DNA from: Nonomuraea sediminis | GTDB taxonomy: Bacteria; Actinomycetota; Actinomycetes; Streptosporangiales; Streptosporangiaceae | Length of the DNA stretch: 64,000 bases | Assembly (NCBI RefSeq): GCF_018531495.1 | Contig: NZ_JAHDTI010000007.1 | Coordinates: 496,001-560,000, forward strand | Direction of reading: 5' to 3' | In this document: positions 8,019 through 17,677 of the stretch, in pieces | Layout of the letters: every line of letters starts with the position of its first letter | Numbering within the stretch: the first letter of the stretch is position 1 | The notes under the pieces: generated by a model | What the model saw: only the letters and a program-made list of their open reading frames with translations | What the model was told of the DNA's origin: nothing | Databases searched by the model: none | Program-made: the position numbers and the translations under genes

Positions 8019-9206
8019 TCAGCCCACCTTCTCGTAAAGGGTGACGACGCACGCACCGCCGAGACCGAGGTTGTGTTGCAGGGCATGCCTCGCCCCCTCG
8101 ACCTGGCGCGCGCCTGCCTGGCCGCGCAACTGCCAGGTGAGCTCGGCGCACTGAGCGAGACCGGTGGCGCCAAGCGGATGTCCCTTGGCCAGCAGTCCGC
8201 CCGACGGATTGGTCACCACCTTGCCGCCGTAGGTGTTGTCGCCGTCGGCGACGAACCTTTCGCCGGTGCCTTCCGGGGTCAGACCGAGGGCCTCGTAGCT
8301 CAGCAGCTCGTTCGTGGTGAAGCAGTCGTGCAGCTCGACCACGGGGACGTCCTCCGGACCGACACCGGCCTGTTCGTACACCCGCCGGGCGGCGGCGACG
8401 GCGAGGTCGTAGCCGACCAGCTTCCGCATGCCGGCGCCGGCGAAGCTGCCGGGCTGGTCCGTGGTCAACGCCTGCGCCGCGATGCGGACGGCAGGCTCGA
8501 TCCCGTTGTGGCGGCAGAAGTCCTCGCTCGCGAGGATCGCCGCGGCAGCGCCGCTCGTCGGAGGACAGCACTGCAGCCGGGTAAGCGGCCCGTAGATCGG
8601 CGGTGACGCGAGCACCTCTTCGACGGTGAGCGGCTCGCGGAACACGGCCCGCGGGTTGTGCGCGGCGTGCCTGCGTGCCTTCACGGCGATCGCCGCGAAC
8701 GTCGCGGGGTCGGTGCCGTACTCCTCGGCGTATTCCCGGCCGGCTCCGCCGAAGAACTGCGCCGCGAGCGGTGCCGTGTCGTCGATGCCCTGTGCCGCCT
8801 CGCGGATCGCGTCGAACCGCGCGAACGGGCTGGTGCGGTCCTGCCAGTGCTCGACCAGCGCGCCGCGTCGCATCTGCTCGAACCCCACGGCCAGCACGAC
8901 ATCGACCGCTCCACTCTCGACCGCCTGACGAGCCAGCCACAGCGCCGTCGAGCCGGTGGCGCAGTTGTTGGTGACGTTGACGATCGGGATGCCGGTCAGG
9001 CCTACCCGGTAGAGCGCCGCCTGGCCGCAGGTCGAGTCGCCGTAGACGTAGCCGGCGAAGGCCTGCTGGATCGCCGGGTAATCGACACCCGCGTCCGCGA
9101 GAGCGGCACGGACGGCACGTTCCGCCATTACCTCGTACCGTTCTCCTGCTTTCGGCGTGGTGAAGTCGACCATGCCGACGCCCGCGACCACAACCCGTCC
9201 GCCCAT
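8019..9206 (-). CDS. SCPx-type thiolase / lipid-transfer protein
   Basis: Thiolase-superfamily enzyme, 395 aa. The nucleophilic Cys is in NNCATGS near residue 83; the C-terminal half has ELHDCFTTNELL, GGLLAKGHPLGATG and NLGLGGACVV, characteristic of SCP2/SCPx thiolases. It probably cleaves a 3-oxoacyl-CoA, or acts as the aldolase-type Ltp protein of side-chain degradation; those need a DUF35 partner, which is not seen here, so thiolysis is favoured. First gene of the minus-strand operon. The promoter region carries a CTAG...GATTAACTT motif shared with the operon at 10613. Confidence 0.86.
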   Translation of the reverse strand: MGGRVVVAGVGMVDFTTPKAGERYEVMAERAVRAALADAGVDYPAIQQAFAGYVYGDSTCGQAALYRVGLTGIPIVNVTNNCATGSTALWLARQAVESGAVDVVLAVGFEQMRRGALVEHWQDRTSPFARFDAIREAAQGIDDTAPLAAQFFGGAGREYAEEYGTDPATFAAIAVKARRHAAHNPRAVFREPLTVEEVLASPPIYGPLTRLQCCPPTSGAAAAILASEDFCRHNGIEPAVRIAAQALTTDQPGSFAGAGMRKLVGYDLAVAAARRVYEQAGVGPEDVPVVELHDCFTTNELLSYEALGLTPEGTGERFVADGDNTYGGKVVTNPSGGLLAKGHPLGATGLAQCAELTWQLRGQAGARQVEGARHALQHNLGLGGACVVTLYEKVG

Positions 9207-9229
9207 AGGCGTCTCCTCGCTCCGCTAGG

Positions 9230-9246
9230 CTAGTCACGATTAACTT
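9230..9246. promoter_or_regulatory. Candidate operator shared with the esterase operon
   Basis: CTAGTCACGATTAACTT lies between the thiolase operon and the double-TetR gene. The same elements, CTAG then GATTAACTT with similar spacing, occur in opposite orientation at 10577-10593 in front of the esterase operon. This is the best candidate site for the regulator encoded between the two operons. Confidence 0.45.
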
Positions 9247-9329
9247 ATGGCCAGATGTCCCCTCCATGTCAAGACCGCTCCGAACGGCGCTTCGGACCGG
9301 TCGTTCACATTGAGCGGTATTCTGCGGTG

Positions 9330-10499
9330 ATGGCGCATACGCGGCCGAGAAACCGGCGGCAACTGATCATCCAGGCCGCATCACGCCTGTTCTGCGAACG
9401 CGGCTACCACAACGTCGGCCTGAGCGACATCGCCGCGGCCGTGGACATCTCCGCCCCGGCCCTGTACCGGCACTTCCGGAACAAGGAGGATCTCCTCCTG
9501 CACGCGGTGCTCGACAGTTTCGACGAGTTCGAGGATGCCGTCGTGGCTGCGCCGGCCCTTGACGCGTCGCTGCAGGCGTTGGCCTCCGTAGCCGTGCGTC
9601 GCCGCGATTTCGGCCTGCTCTGGCAGCGCGAGACACGCAATCTTCCTCCCGCTCTGCGAGACGAGGCGCTGCGGCGGTTCCGCCGTACCGTCGCCCGGTT
9701 GGCCTCGCTCGTCCGGCGCAGCCGCGCCGAGCTGAGCGCGGCGGACGACGACCTGCTCGCGTGGAGCGTGTGCGCCGTACTGGCCAGCCCGTCCCATCGT
9801 TCGACACGGACCGATCCGCTCTCACTCGAACCCGTCATCACCAACATGGCCCGTGCGGTCACGGCCGCCCCCATCGACGCGACCTCAGGTCGGACAGGTG
9901 CCTGGCGGCCGAAAGGCGACCGGCCGGCGTCTGGCGTCCTCCTCGCCTCCCGCCGGGAGGCGCTGGTCGCCGTCGCGACGGGCCTGTTCGGTGACCGAGG
10001 CTTCCATGAGATCAGCGTCGACGAGATCGGCCAGGCGGTCGGGATAGCCGGGCCCAGCGTCTACAAGCACTTCGCCACCAAGAGCGACCTGCTCTACGCC
10101 GCGCTCGACCGCGGTGCGCAGTCGCTGCAGCTGCTGCTGACCAGTACGCTCGCCGGCGCCACCAGCCCCACCGAGGCCCTCGACACGCTGCTTGGTTCGT
10201 ACGTGGAGTTCACCCTCACCCACACGAATCTCGTCACCGCTCTGGTCACCGAGGTCATCCATCTCCCGCCGGAACAGCAGTCGACGCTGCGCCGGCTTCA
10301 GCACGACTACGTCACCGAGTGGGAACACCTGCTGCGCGCGGCACGGCCAGGGCTCGACGCCGGTACGGCGGCGCTGCTTACCCGTGCCGCGCTCGGTGTC
10401 GTCAACGATGTCGCGCCGATCCGGCACCTGCGCGGACGTGACCGGTTCGACGCGGACCTGGCCTCGATCGGCCGGGCGGTGCTGTACACCCCGATCTGA
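9330..10499 (+). CDS. Fused double TetR-family regulator (389 aa)
   Basis: Two complete TetR units in one chain. The first HTH is near residues 10-55 (SRLFCERGYHNVGLSDIAAA ... APALYRHF) and the second near 215-260 (GLFGDRGFHEISVDEIGQAV ... GPSVYKHF); each is followed by a helical ligand-binding domain. A single chain could thus mimic a TetR dimer. The ATG at 9330 gives the usual short N-terminus. It sits between two divergently arranged catabolic operons whose promoters share a motif, so it probably represses both and responds to an acyl-CoA or its precursor. Fused TetR pairs are known in actinobacteria; the ligand is unknown. Confidence 0.87.
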   Translation: MAHTRPRNRRQLIIQAASRLFCERGYHNVGLSDIAAAVDISAPALYRHFRNKEDLLLHAVLDSFDEFEDAVVAAPALDASLQALASVAVRRRDFGLLWQRETRNLPPALRDEALRRFRRTVARLASLVRRSRAELSAADDDLLAWSVCAVLASPSHRSTRTDPLSLEPVITNMARAVTAAPIDATSGRTGAWRPKGDRPASGVLLASRREALVAVATGLFGDRGFHEISVDEIGQAVGIAGPSVYKHFATKSDLLYAALDRGAQSLQLLLTSTLAGATSPTEALDTLLGSYVEFTLTHTNLVTALVTEVIHLPPEQQSTLRRLQHDYVTEWEHLLRAARPGLDAGTAALLTRAALGVVNDVAPIRHLRGRDRFDADLASIGRAVLYTPI

Positions 10500-10551
10500 C
10501 GGCCCGCCCCTACTTGTAACTCGTGGCTAGCTGCTTGATGGCACGAACCTC

Positions 10552-10593
10552 TTGACGCTTAGGTGCTTTGCGTCAAAAGTTAATCTCACCTAG
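10552..10593. promoter_or_regulatory. Operator region of esterase operon
   Basis: TTGACGC (10552-10558) and GCGTCAA (10570-10576) form a perfect 7-bp inverted repeat. Directly next to it AAGTTAATCTCACCTAG (10577-10593) is the reverse complement of the element seen at 9230-9246 (CTAG...GATTAACTT). The region lies 20-60 bp upstream of the carboxylesterase start and probably binds the double-TetR regulator. Confidence 0.5.
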
Positions 10594-10612
10594 CCGCCGA
10601 GAAGGGTGAGTC

Positions 10613-12103
10613 ATGGACGCAGAGGTGCGGGTCGGTGCAGGCGTACTCCGCGGCGAGTGGACGGATGAGATCGCGGTCTTCCGCGGCGTTCCCTACGCGG
10701 AGGCGCCGTTCGGTCGCCGGCGGTTCCGACCGGCCGAAGCGGTCGCCCCCTGGACCGGTGTCCGCGACGCGGTCGCGTTCGGACCCGGCTGCCCACAACC
10801 CCTGCCCCCTCCCACCTCGTTCGGCCGACTCACCTCGGCGACGAGCATCGGTGAGGACTGCCTCAACCTGAACGTCTGGACACCGGATCCCGGGGCTGCC
10901 GGCCTCCCGGTGATGGTCTGGATCCACGGCGGTGGCTACCTCACCGGCAGTGGCTCGGCCCGCGCACATCATGGCGACACCTTCGCCCGTGACGGCGTCG
11001 TCTACGTGTCCATCAACTACCGGCTCAACGTCGACGGCTTCCTGTACCTGCCGGGCGGGCACGCGAACCTGGGTCTGCAGGATCAGGTCGCGGCACTGCG
11101 CTGGGTGCATGACAACATCAAGGCGTTCGGCGGAGACCCCGACAACGTCACGATCTTCGGACAGTCCGGCGGCGGCGTCAGCGTGATGAACCTGCTGGCG
11201 ATCCCCTCCGCGCGCGGGCTGTTCCGCCGGGCGATCGCACAGAGCGGGACGCCCGCGGCAGCGGTCGACCCGGATCGCGCCCTCACCGTGACCCATCGCA
11301 TGGCCGAGCTGGTCGGCATCGACCCCACTCCCGACGCGTTCGCCGCCGTGCCACTAGGCCGGCTCATCCAAGCCGTCATGGCGATGCAGCTGGACTTCCT
11401 CGACCTCGACCGGTGGCGGCACGAGACCTTCCTGGTCAGCCCATTCCGCAGCGTCGTCGACGGCGACGTGCTACCAGCGGACATCCTGTCGGCCGTGTCC
11501 ACGGGAAGCAGCGCGGGCATCGATGTGCTGGCGGGAACGACGCGGGACGAGACCTCCTCCTTCCTCCGAGATCTCGATCTGCTCGGACGGCTCGACGACC
11601 GCTTCTACACGGCCGCGCTCAACGCGTTCGCACTGACGAACGGTGACCTCGACGCCTACCGCAAGGAGTCCCGACCGGACGCGGGACTCGCCGAGCTGGT
11701 ACAGGCGGCGTGGACCGACTGGGCCTTCCGCGTCCCCACCATCCGGCTGTTGGAGGCGCATGCCGTACACGGAGGAAGGGCGCACGCCTACGAGTTCACC
11801 TGGCCGAGCCCGACCTCAGCCGTCCTCGGCGCCACGCACTGCCTCGAGATGCCGTTCGTCACCGACTCACTCTCGGCCTGGACGGCCGCGCTGACCGGCG
11901 AGGACAACCTCTGGGGTGACGCACCACCGCGGCAGCTCGCCGACCGCATGCACCAGGCATGGCTCGACTTCGCGGCGACGGGCGATCCCGGCTGGCCGGC
12001 ATACGACACCGCGACGCGCGCGACGATGCGGTTCGACGCGACGAGCGAGGTCGTCGACGACCTCGCCGGCACCGAACGCGAGCTCTGGGACGGCAGGCGG
12101 TGA
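10613..12103 (+). CDS. Type B carboxylesterase
   Basis: Carboxylesterase/para-nitrobenzyl-esterase family, 496 aa, no signal peptide. The family start FRGVPYAEAPFGRRRF, the motif EDCLNLNVWTP, oxyanion-hole WIHGGGYLTGS, and nucleophile elbow FGQSGGG (Ser ~185, where GESAGG is usual) are present, followed by the acid region (GTTRDETSSF) and His in ATHCLEMPFV. It probably releases an acid from an ester that the CoA-ligase operon upstream could activate. GTGA overlap with the following MFS gene. Confidence 0.9.
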   Translation: MDAEVRVGAGVLRGEWTDEIAVFRGVPYAEAPFGRRRFRPAEAVAPWTGVRDAVAFGPGCPQPLPPPTSFGRLTSATSIGEDCLNLNVWTPDPGAAGLPVMVWIHGGGYLTGSGSARAHHGDTFARDGVVYVSINYRLNVDGFLYLPGGHANLGLQDQVAALRWVHDNIKAFGGDPDNVTIFGQSGGGVSVMNLLAIPSARGLFRRAIAQSGTPAAAVDPDRALTVTHRMAELVGIDPTPDAFAAVPLGRLIQAVMAMQLDFLDLDRWRHETFLVSPFRSVVDGDVLPADILSAVSTGSSAGIDVLAGTTRDETSSFLRDLDLLGRLDDRFYTAALNAFALTNGDLDAYRKESRPDAGLAELVQAAWTDWAFRVPTIRLLEAHAVHGGRAHAYEFTWPSPTSAVLGATHCLEMPFVTDSLSAWTAALTGEDNLWGDAPPRQLADRMHQAWLDFAATGDPGWPAYDTATRATMRFDATSEVVDDLAGTERELWDGRR

Positions 12104-13365
12104 GCGGGCAGCCCGTGCCGAGCACGGTTCCGGTCAGCCCGGCCGCGCCTGCGCCAGGCCGCCAGGGACGCCTCGCCGTCGACTTCTTCGCCGCCCAGCT
12201 CGTGGTGAACGTCGCCGTCGGTGGGGTCAGCCAGGCGCTGCTGCCCAACCAGATGGCCTCGATCGCACCCGCCGACAAGGTCGCCGCGTTCGGTCTGGTG
12301 TCAGGCATCGGATCCCTCGTCGGCATGCTCGGCCAGCCGCTGGCGGGTGCGCTCTCCGACCGCACCAGGAGCCGGTTCGGCCGGCGGGCGCCGTGGCTCG
12401 CGGTCGGTGCGGTCGGCGCGGGCGCGCTCATCGTCGGGCTCGGGCTGTGCTCGAGCCTCCTGCTCGTCGCGCTCTGCTGGGCGGTGGCACAGGTCTTCAT
12501 CGCGGCCTTCTCCGCCCCGCTGCTCGCGGTGATGCCCGACCGCACCCCACCCGACAAACGCGGCCTGTTCTCCGGTCTCGCCGGCATCGCGGTCTTCGCC
12601 GGCGGCGTCGTCGGCGTCGGCTTCGCAGCCCGGCTCGCAGACCGCATACCCTTCGGCTACTCCGCCTTCGGGCTTCTCCTGGCGCTCGGGGGCCTGGTGT
12701 TCGCATGGCGACTGAGAGAACGCCCTGCCACGCACGCCGATCGTCCCGCCGTCTCCTTGCGTACGCTGGCAAAGGCCATGTGGGTGAGCCCACGCCGGCA
12801 CCCCGATTTCGCGTGGGCGTTCGGCGCGCGGTTCGCGTTGTTCCTCGGCTACAGCGCGATCCTCGCGTACCAGCTCTACATCATGCAGGACTACATCGGC
12901 CTGTCGAGAGACGCCGCGAACGACGCCCTGTCGGTCAACACGATCATCCTCGCGGTCACCACCCTGGCCGGGCTGCTCCCCGCCGGCATCCTGTCCGACC
13001 GGTTGGGCCGGCGCAAACCGATCATCATGGTGTCCTCGCTCGTCATCGCGGCCAGCGCCGTACCACCGCTGCTCTCACCGACGTTGCCGGCACTCACCGC
13101 GAGCATCGCGCTGGCCGGCCTCGGCGCGGGCTGCTATCTGTCCGTCGATCAAGCACTGATGACACTCTTACTGCCCCGTGCCGAGGACAACGGTAAGGAC
13201 CTTGGGGTCCTCAACATCGCGAACGCCGGCGCGCAGGCACTCGCGCCGATGGTGGCGTCGCTCGTCATCGGCTCGGCCGCCGGCTACCGCGGCCTGTTCG
13301 TCATGGCGATCGTGCTGGTGACGGTGGCTGCAGCCGCGATCGTGCCGATCAAGTCCGCCCGCTGA
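12100..13365 (+). CDS. MFS transporter (421 aa)
   Basis: Twelve-helix major facilitator protein. Motif A appears as SDRTRSRFGRRAPW after the second helix and again as SDRLGRRKPIIM in the second half. The GTG start at 12100 overlaps the esterase stop (GTGA), which makes it preferable to the longer upstream frame that is a shadow of the esterase. Charged turn sequences and the SRFGRRAPW motif resemble sugar/glycoside and organic-solute MFS carriers. It probably imports the ester or exports a product, within the operon esterase-MFS-secreted hydrolase. Confidence 0.85.
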   Translation: MSGQPVPSTVPVSPAAPAPGRQGRLAVDFFAAQLVVNVAVGGVSQALLPNQMASIAPADKVAAFGLVSGIGSLVGMLGQPLAGALSDRTRSRFGRRAPWLAVGAVGAGALIVGLGLCSSLLLVALCWAVAQVFIAAFSAPLLAVMPDRTPPDKRGLFSGLAGIAVFAGGVVGVGFAARLADRIPFGYSAFGLLLALGGLVFAWRLRERPATHADRPAVSLRTLAKAMWVSPRRHPDFAWAFGARFALFLGYSAILAYQLYIMQDYIGLSRDAANDALSVNTIILAVTTLAGLLPAGILSDRLGRRKPIIMVSSLVIAASAVPPLLSPTLPALTASIALAGLGAGCYLSVDQALMTLLLPRAEDNGKDLGVLNIANAGAQALAPMVASLVIGSAAGYRGLFVMAIVLVTVAAAAIVPIKSAR

Positions 13366-13384
13366 TGACACTGAGGAGGAAACA

Positions 13385-15382
13385 ATGACGCGTTCCCGCC
13401 TCCGTTCCGCCGTGCTGGTCGTGGCGTTCACCATGGCGTCAGTGCTCACCGCCGGTGTGCCGCCAGTGCAGGCGGCACCGGATCCGGCGCAATATGGCGT
13501 TGGCGAACAGATCAATCAACCGATCGTCATGTCCGATGGGACTGTCCTCCGCGGCAGCGTCTACTACCCGACCGACCCCGCTACCGGGGAGCCCGCCCCC
13601 GGCCCGTTCCCCGTCGTGCTGACCCAGACCCCGTACGGCAAGGACAAGGGCATCAACGACCCGAGCCTCGGCGCGACCGGCATGGGCAAGAACCCGTACC
13701 TCATCGAACGTGGCTACATCCAAGCGATCGTGGACGTCCGCGGCACCGGCGCCTCCGAGGGCGCGTGGTCGTTCCTCCAACCCGTCGAGGCGAACGACAG
13801 CGTCCTGGTGATCCGCTGGGCCGCGAACCTGCCGCAGTCATCCGGCGCCGTCGGCTTGATCGGCCAGTCATACAGCGCGCTCAACCAGCTCATGGCCGCG
13901 CACGCGGTCGGCCGGAACTCGCCGCTCAAGGCCATTCTCCCGATCGTCCCCGGCGACGACCTGTACCGCGACGTCCTCGGCACCGGCGGCGTTCCCAACT
14001 CGCTGCTCGCGGCCGAATACCTGGTCGTCAACCTGCCGCAGAGCTACCTGAACGCGCTCCAGTCCGCATTCCTCGGCTACGTGCAAGGCCAGAGCATCGA
14101 CAACCTTCTCAGCGTCCTGGTTGAACACGGTGCGACACTCGGCGTGCTGCCGATCGGCGACCTCATCACCGGCGGCCCCAACGCCTACGACAGCACGTAC
14201 TGGGCGGCCCGTCGACCGCACGACGCGCTGGCGGACATCGTCGCCAACCAGGTGCCCGCGATGATCATCGGCGGCTGGCACGACGCATTCCAGCGCGGCA
14301 CGCCACTGCTGTACTCCGGGCTGCAGAACGCCTGGAGCGGGCGGCCGACGTACGCCCCGATGTCACCGGATCAACCGGTAACCAGCCGCTACCAACTCGT
14401 TCAGGGCCCCTGGTTCCACAGCACTGTCGCGGTCGAGGGCGTCCACCCGTACCTCAACGTCAGCAAGCTCGCGCTCCGCTGGTTCGACCACTGGCTCAAG
14501 GGCCGACCGACGGGGATCACCGACACCACGACCCCGCTGCACAGCTACGACCTCGGCGCCGACCGGTGGATCGACGGAACGAGCTACCCCTTCCGAGGCG
14601 CCACCCCGACCCGGTTCTACCTCGGTGCGGGACGCTCCGGGACGATCGCGTCGAGCAACGACGGCACCCTGACCGGTACGCCACCCCAAACCGGCGGCAC
14701 CGACACCGTCGTCTGGTCGAACGTGCCGCACGCCTGCACACCGTCGACCACGCAGTTCGTCCTCCTGGGTGCGGACCAGACGCCGGGCAGCCCGCTCGCG
14801 CCCAACCCCTGCGTCACCGATGCCCGCCCCGTGCAGCTCGGGCTGGACGCCGCAACGTACACCTCACCACCGATGACGACGGCGACCACCATCGCCGGGC
14901 CGATCGCGGCACGCATCTACGCCACCGCGAACACCGTCGACACGCAATGGGTCGTCCGAGTCGACGACGTCGCCCCCGACGGCACCTCGAAGCCGCTCAC
15001 CCGCGGCGGACTGCTCGGCAGCCTTCGCGCCCTTGACGAGTCACGCACCTGGCGCACCGCCGACGGCACGCCCACCCTGCCGTACCACCCCTACACGTCC
15101 CCATCAGCCCAATCCATGTTCCCGGGCACGCTGACGCCGTACGACATCGAGGTGTTCCCGACCATGGCGACCATCCAGCCAGGGCACCGAATCCGGGTGA
15201 CCATCGGCACCAACGACGCGCCAGCCCTCATCCCCACCATTACCCAGACCATTCAGCTCATCGGCGGCGTCTACCAGATCCACCGATCCCCGGTCGCCGC
15301 CTCGTACGTTGAGCTGCCACTCGCCGACCCAGCTGCTCTCAGCCCCACCTGCACGGACCAAACAACATGCCCGATGGCATGA
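13385..15382 (+). CDS. Secreted CocE/NonD (S15) family hydrolase
   Basis: Exported 665-aa serine hydrolase of the X-Pro dipeptidyl-peptidase/cocaine-esterase family. Signal peptide of ~30 residues ending VQA; the TPYGKDKG and VDVRGTGASEG motifs; nucleophile in GQSYSA (Ser ~162); an Asp/His pair expected in GGWHDAFQRG and the GPWFHS segment; then the C-terminal jelly-roll PepX_C domain. An RBS (GAGGA) lies 7 bp upstream of the ATG, and it follows the MFS gene by 20 bp. As the only secreted member of the operon it probably performs the first extracellular ester or amide cleavage. Confidence 0.88.
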   Translation: MTRSRLRSAVLVVAFTMASVLTAGVPPVQAAPDPAQYGVGEQINQPIVMSDGTVLRGSVYYPTDPATGEPAPGPFPVVLTQTPYGKDKGINDPSLGATGMGKNPYLIERGYIQAIVDVRGTGASEGAWSFLQPVEANDSVLVIRWAANLPQSSGAVGLIGQSYSALNQLMAAHAVGRNSPLKAILPIVPGDDLYRDVLGTGGVPNSLLAAEYLVVNLPQSYLNALQSAFLGYVQGQSIDNLLSVLVEHGATLGVLPIGDLITGGPNAYDSTYWAARRPHDALADIVANQVPAMIIGGWHDAFQRGTPLLYSGLQNAWSGRPTYAPMSPDQPVTSRYQLVQGPWFHSTVAVEGVHPYLNVSKLALRWFDHWLKGRPTGITDTTTPLHSYDLGADRWIDGTSYPFRGATPTRFYLGAGRSGTIASSNDGTLTGTPPQTGGTDTVVWSNVPHACTPSTTQFVLLGADQTPGSPLAPNPCVTDARPVQLGLDAATYTSPPMTTATTIAGPIAARIYATANTVDTQWVVRVDDVAPDGTSKPLTRGGLLGSLRALDESRTWRTADGTPTLPYHPYTSPSAQSMFPGTLTPYDIEVFPTMATIQPGHRIRVTIGTNDAPALIPTITQTIQLIGGVYQIHRSPVAASYVELPLADPAALSPTCTDQTTCPMA

Positions 15383-15559
15383 CGGGTGCTGCTGCGCATC
15401 GAGCTGTCTGATCTCGCCTGCCCCGTCGGCGATCTCAGCGTCCGGCCCTCCGGGAGCAGCTCGATGCGGCCTCCGACGGGCGGCCAGCCAGCTGACCGGG
15501 CACGAACCGCTCTGGTACCGACTGGCTATGGCTGCGCCGCTGGGCGCTCGACGGGGCGG

Positions 15560-15688
15560 GTCCTCGCCCTTGCCGTCGTTGTGCCAGACGGTTGCGGTGT
15601 CGGCGCACATGGCGCGAGCGGTGTCCCAGTCAGCCGTCTCCAGTGCGCGGAGGTAGGTGAGGGCCTTGTCTTTGAGGTTCCGGCTCAT
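15560..15688 (-). pseudogene. SnoaL/NTF2-like protein, 5' fragment
   Basis: The first ~43 codons (SRNLKDKALTYLRALETADW, then TARAMCADTATVWHNDGKGE) match the opening of SnoaL-like polyketide-cyclase-fold proteins. The sequence after that loses similarity and stays open only by chance, running into the opposite-strand S15 gene. The normal family length is 120-150 aa, so the gene appears truncated. It follows the DUF1684 pseudogene by about 40 bp on the same strand. Confidence 0.55.
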
Positions 15689-15725
15689 GGTGTTTCTTCC
15701 TGTACGTGCAGGTTGCCGACGGGGG

Positions 15726-16654
15726 TCAGTTCTGGTGTGTCTTGTCGTGGATCAGGGAGCGTTCGCCTGCCTCGACGCGCATCGGCAGGTGGTTGCCGGG
15801 CGGTTCGAGGGGGCAGACGAAGACGGCCGGGTTCAGGTGATGGTGGGAGAGGGTTGCCTGGTTGAAGTCGACCGGCAGAGTGCTGCCGGGCTCGAGCAGG
15901 GGCAGCACGAGCCAGCGGCCGATCTCGGGTGTCTCTTCGCCGTTGGTCTCGTCGCTGAACACCACCAGGCGCTGGCCGGGGAAGTCCTGGAGGACGGCCA
16001 GTACGTATTCGGTGCCGTTGATGGTCACGACCAGGTCGATGGGGGCCAGGATGGCCTCGGTGCTGCGCGGGATGGTCAGCCGCCCCACCTCGATGCGGCG
16101 GCCCTCGGGAGCTGCCCGGTACTGGCCTCGAACACCCACGAGGAGTCATGGGGGAAGGTGTCGATACCGCTGAGACCGGAGCGCTCGACGGCCCCGTTGT
16201 CCAAGACCACCAGGCCGTAGGAGCCGTCGGCACCACCGGCGAAGCCGACGCGGTCGTCGGGGAACTGCAGTGAGCAGCCCGAGGGTACTTCCGCTGTTCC
16301 ATCGACCGTCGTGCCGCCGATCGTCACGCCGTCCGCGGCCGTGGCCGTCACGGTCAGTGCGCCGGCTTCATTGGTGCTCCATGTCCCAGGGACGCCGGGG
16401 AAGGTGTGGGTGTCGCGGTCGGTGATCTTGCCGTTGGCGACGACCTTGGCCTTGCCGTTCGGGCCGGCGACCTCTTCCCACCGGTCCTTGCGCCACGCTT
16501 GGTATTCGGCGGGAACGTCGCCTGCGGCGCTGGCGCCGGCTGTGGCCTGCCGTCCAGAGGGAGACTGCAGTGAAGTCATCGAAGAACGCTCCAAGGGCGA
16601 CGGTGTCTGCGCAGAGAGGCTGCGCGGGCTGAACGCCCCACCTACGAGGCTCAT
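15726..16654 (-). pseudogene. DUF1684 family protein with frameshift
   Basis: Two overlapping frames together make one DUF1684 protein. The 5' frame (from 16654) reads to HDSSWVFEAS and then degenerates; the 3' frame continues YRAAPEGRRIEVGRLTIPRS and on to ETPEIGRWLVLPLLE, LPVDFNQATLSHHHLNPAVF and the end at 15726. The break is near 16110-16125, where WVFEA should continue directly with QYRAAP. One inserted or lost base explains it, either a true mutation or an assembly error. The function of DUF1684 is unknown. Confidence 0.75.
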
Positions 16655-16739
16655 GCCTTACGGGCATCATATGTTGCGTATGAGGCAAGGAGTTGGGTGC
16701 TGATGCTGCCTGGCGGGCAACCTGCGTGGAGATTGCGGA

Positions 16740-17588
16740 TCAGCTGAGGCGTGCGGCCCAGACAGTGCGCTCGGTGCGTACCGAGAGGTCATCGCGGTGG
16801 AGGATGCTGTGAGGGCTGTCTGTGTCGAGCAGCCGGTCGAGCGCGGCGAGATCTGCGGCTGGAAGCGCTTGTGCGGCGGCACTGCGGATGCGTAGCAGAC
16901 TGCTGAGTGCGTACCGGCCGATGGCCTCGCTGTGGGAGCCTTCGATGTTCACGGCGATGGTGCGCTCGCCTTCGAGGGTGAACCCGGCGGCGGTCAGCAT
17001 CGGCCCCCAGTCGGCGCCGCGGTGGGGCACGTGTTCGGTGTGGAAGTGCTCGGTCGCAGCGTGGCAGCGGCCTTCCAGGCCGGGCCGGTCCTCCGGGGCG
17101 TTCTCGGGCAGGAAACGGGGAAATCCGGCCAGCTCGACGACGGCGAACAGGCCGCCGGAGGGGAGCATGTCGTGGACGTTGCGCAGGGCGTGGTCGGGGT
17201 CGGCCAAGTGGTGCATCGAGGCCGAGGCCCAGACCAGGTCCGGCGTGCCGAGGTCGGGCCAATCGGCGGCGTCGAGGTCGGCCTGCACGGTGCGCACACG
17301 GTCGTCCACATCCTGGGCGCGCACCTTCTCCCGCAGGCGCTGCAGGTGTCCGGGCGAGGCGTCGACGGCGATGACGTGAGCCTCGGGGAAACGGTTCAGG
17401 AGGGCGAAGGTGCCCGCTCCCGTGCCGCAGCCCAGGTCGACGATCTGGCGCGGGCTGGTTTTCATGGGCAGCCATGCGGTGATGGCGGCGATGTGCTCGG
17501 CGAGTACTTCCGCGTCCAGGTCGAGGATTTCCGCCTGGCCGGCGTCGTCCCGTTGGTGGTGGCGGGTGTGCGGGTGTTCGTGGGTCAC
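16740..17588 (-). CDS. Class I SAM-dependent methyltransferase
   Basis: Soluble methyltransferase of 282 aa. Motif I is VDLGCGTGAGTFALLNRF near residue 51, the acidic residue of motif II is in VIAVDASPGHL, and motif IV/post-I is LVWASASMHHLADP. The C-terminal region (GFTLEGERTIAVNIEGSHSE) matches ubiquinone/trans-aconitate-type methyltransferases. No clear partner is adjacent: the DUF1684 relic is downstream and the XRE regulator upstream on the same strand, across a hairpin. Substrate unknown. Confidence 0.86.
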   Translation of the reverse strand: MTHEHPHTRHHQRDDAGQAEILDLDAEVLAEHIAAITAWLPMKTSPRQIVDLGCGTGAGTFALLNRFPEAHVIAVDASPGHLQRLREKVRAQDVDDRVRTVQADLDAADWPDLGTPDLVWASASMHHLADPDHALRNVHDMLPSGGLFAVVELAGFPRFLPENAPEDRPGLEGRCHAATEHFHTEHVPHRGADWGPMLTAAGFTLEGERTIAVNIEGSHSEAIGRYALSSLLRIRSAAAQALPAADLAALDRLLDTDSPHSILHRDDLSVRTERTVWAARLS

Positions 17589-17677
17589 GCCGTCACCGTA
17601 AGGCGGGTTTGCTTACACGGCACGATGGCTCCCAGGGTGCGCAAGATGTCGGCGCATGGCGGTGCCCGACGCGCAAG

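Noticed and set aside
13385..15382. Long opposite-strand frames within the S15 hydrolase region
   Set aside because: They lack start sites and family motifs; high GC keeps antisense frames open.
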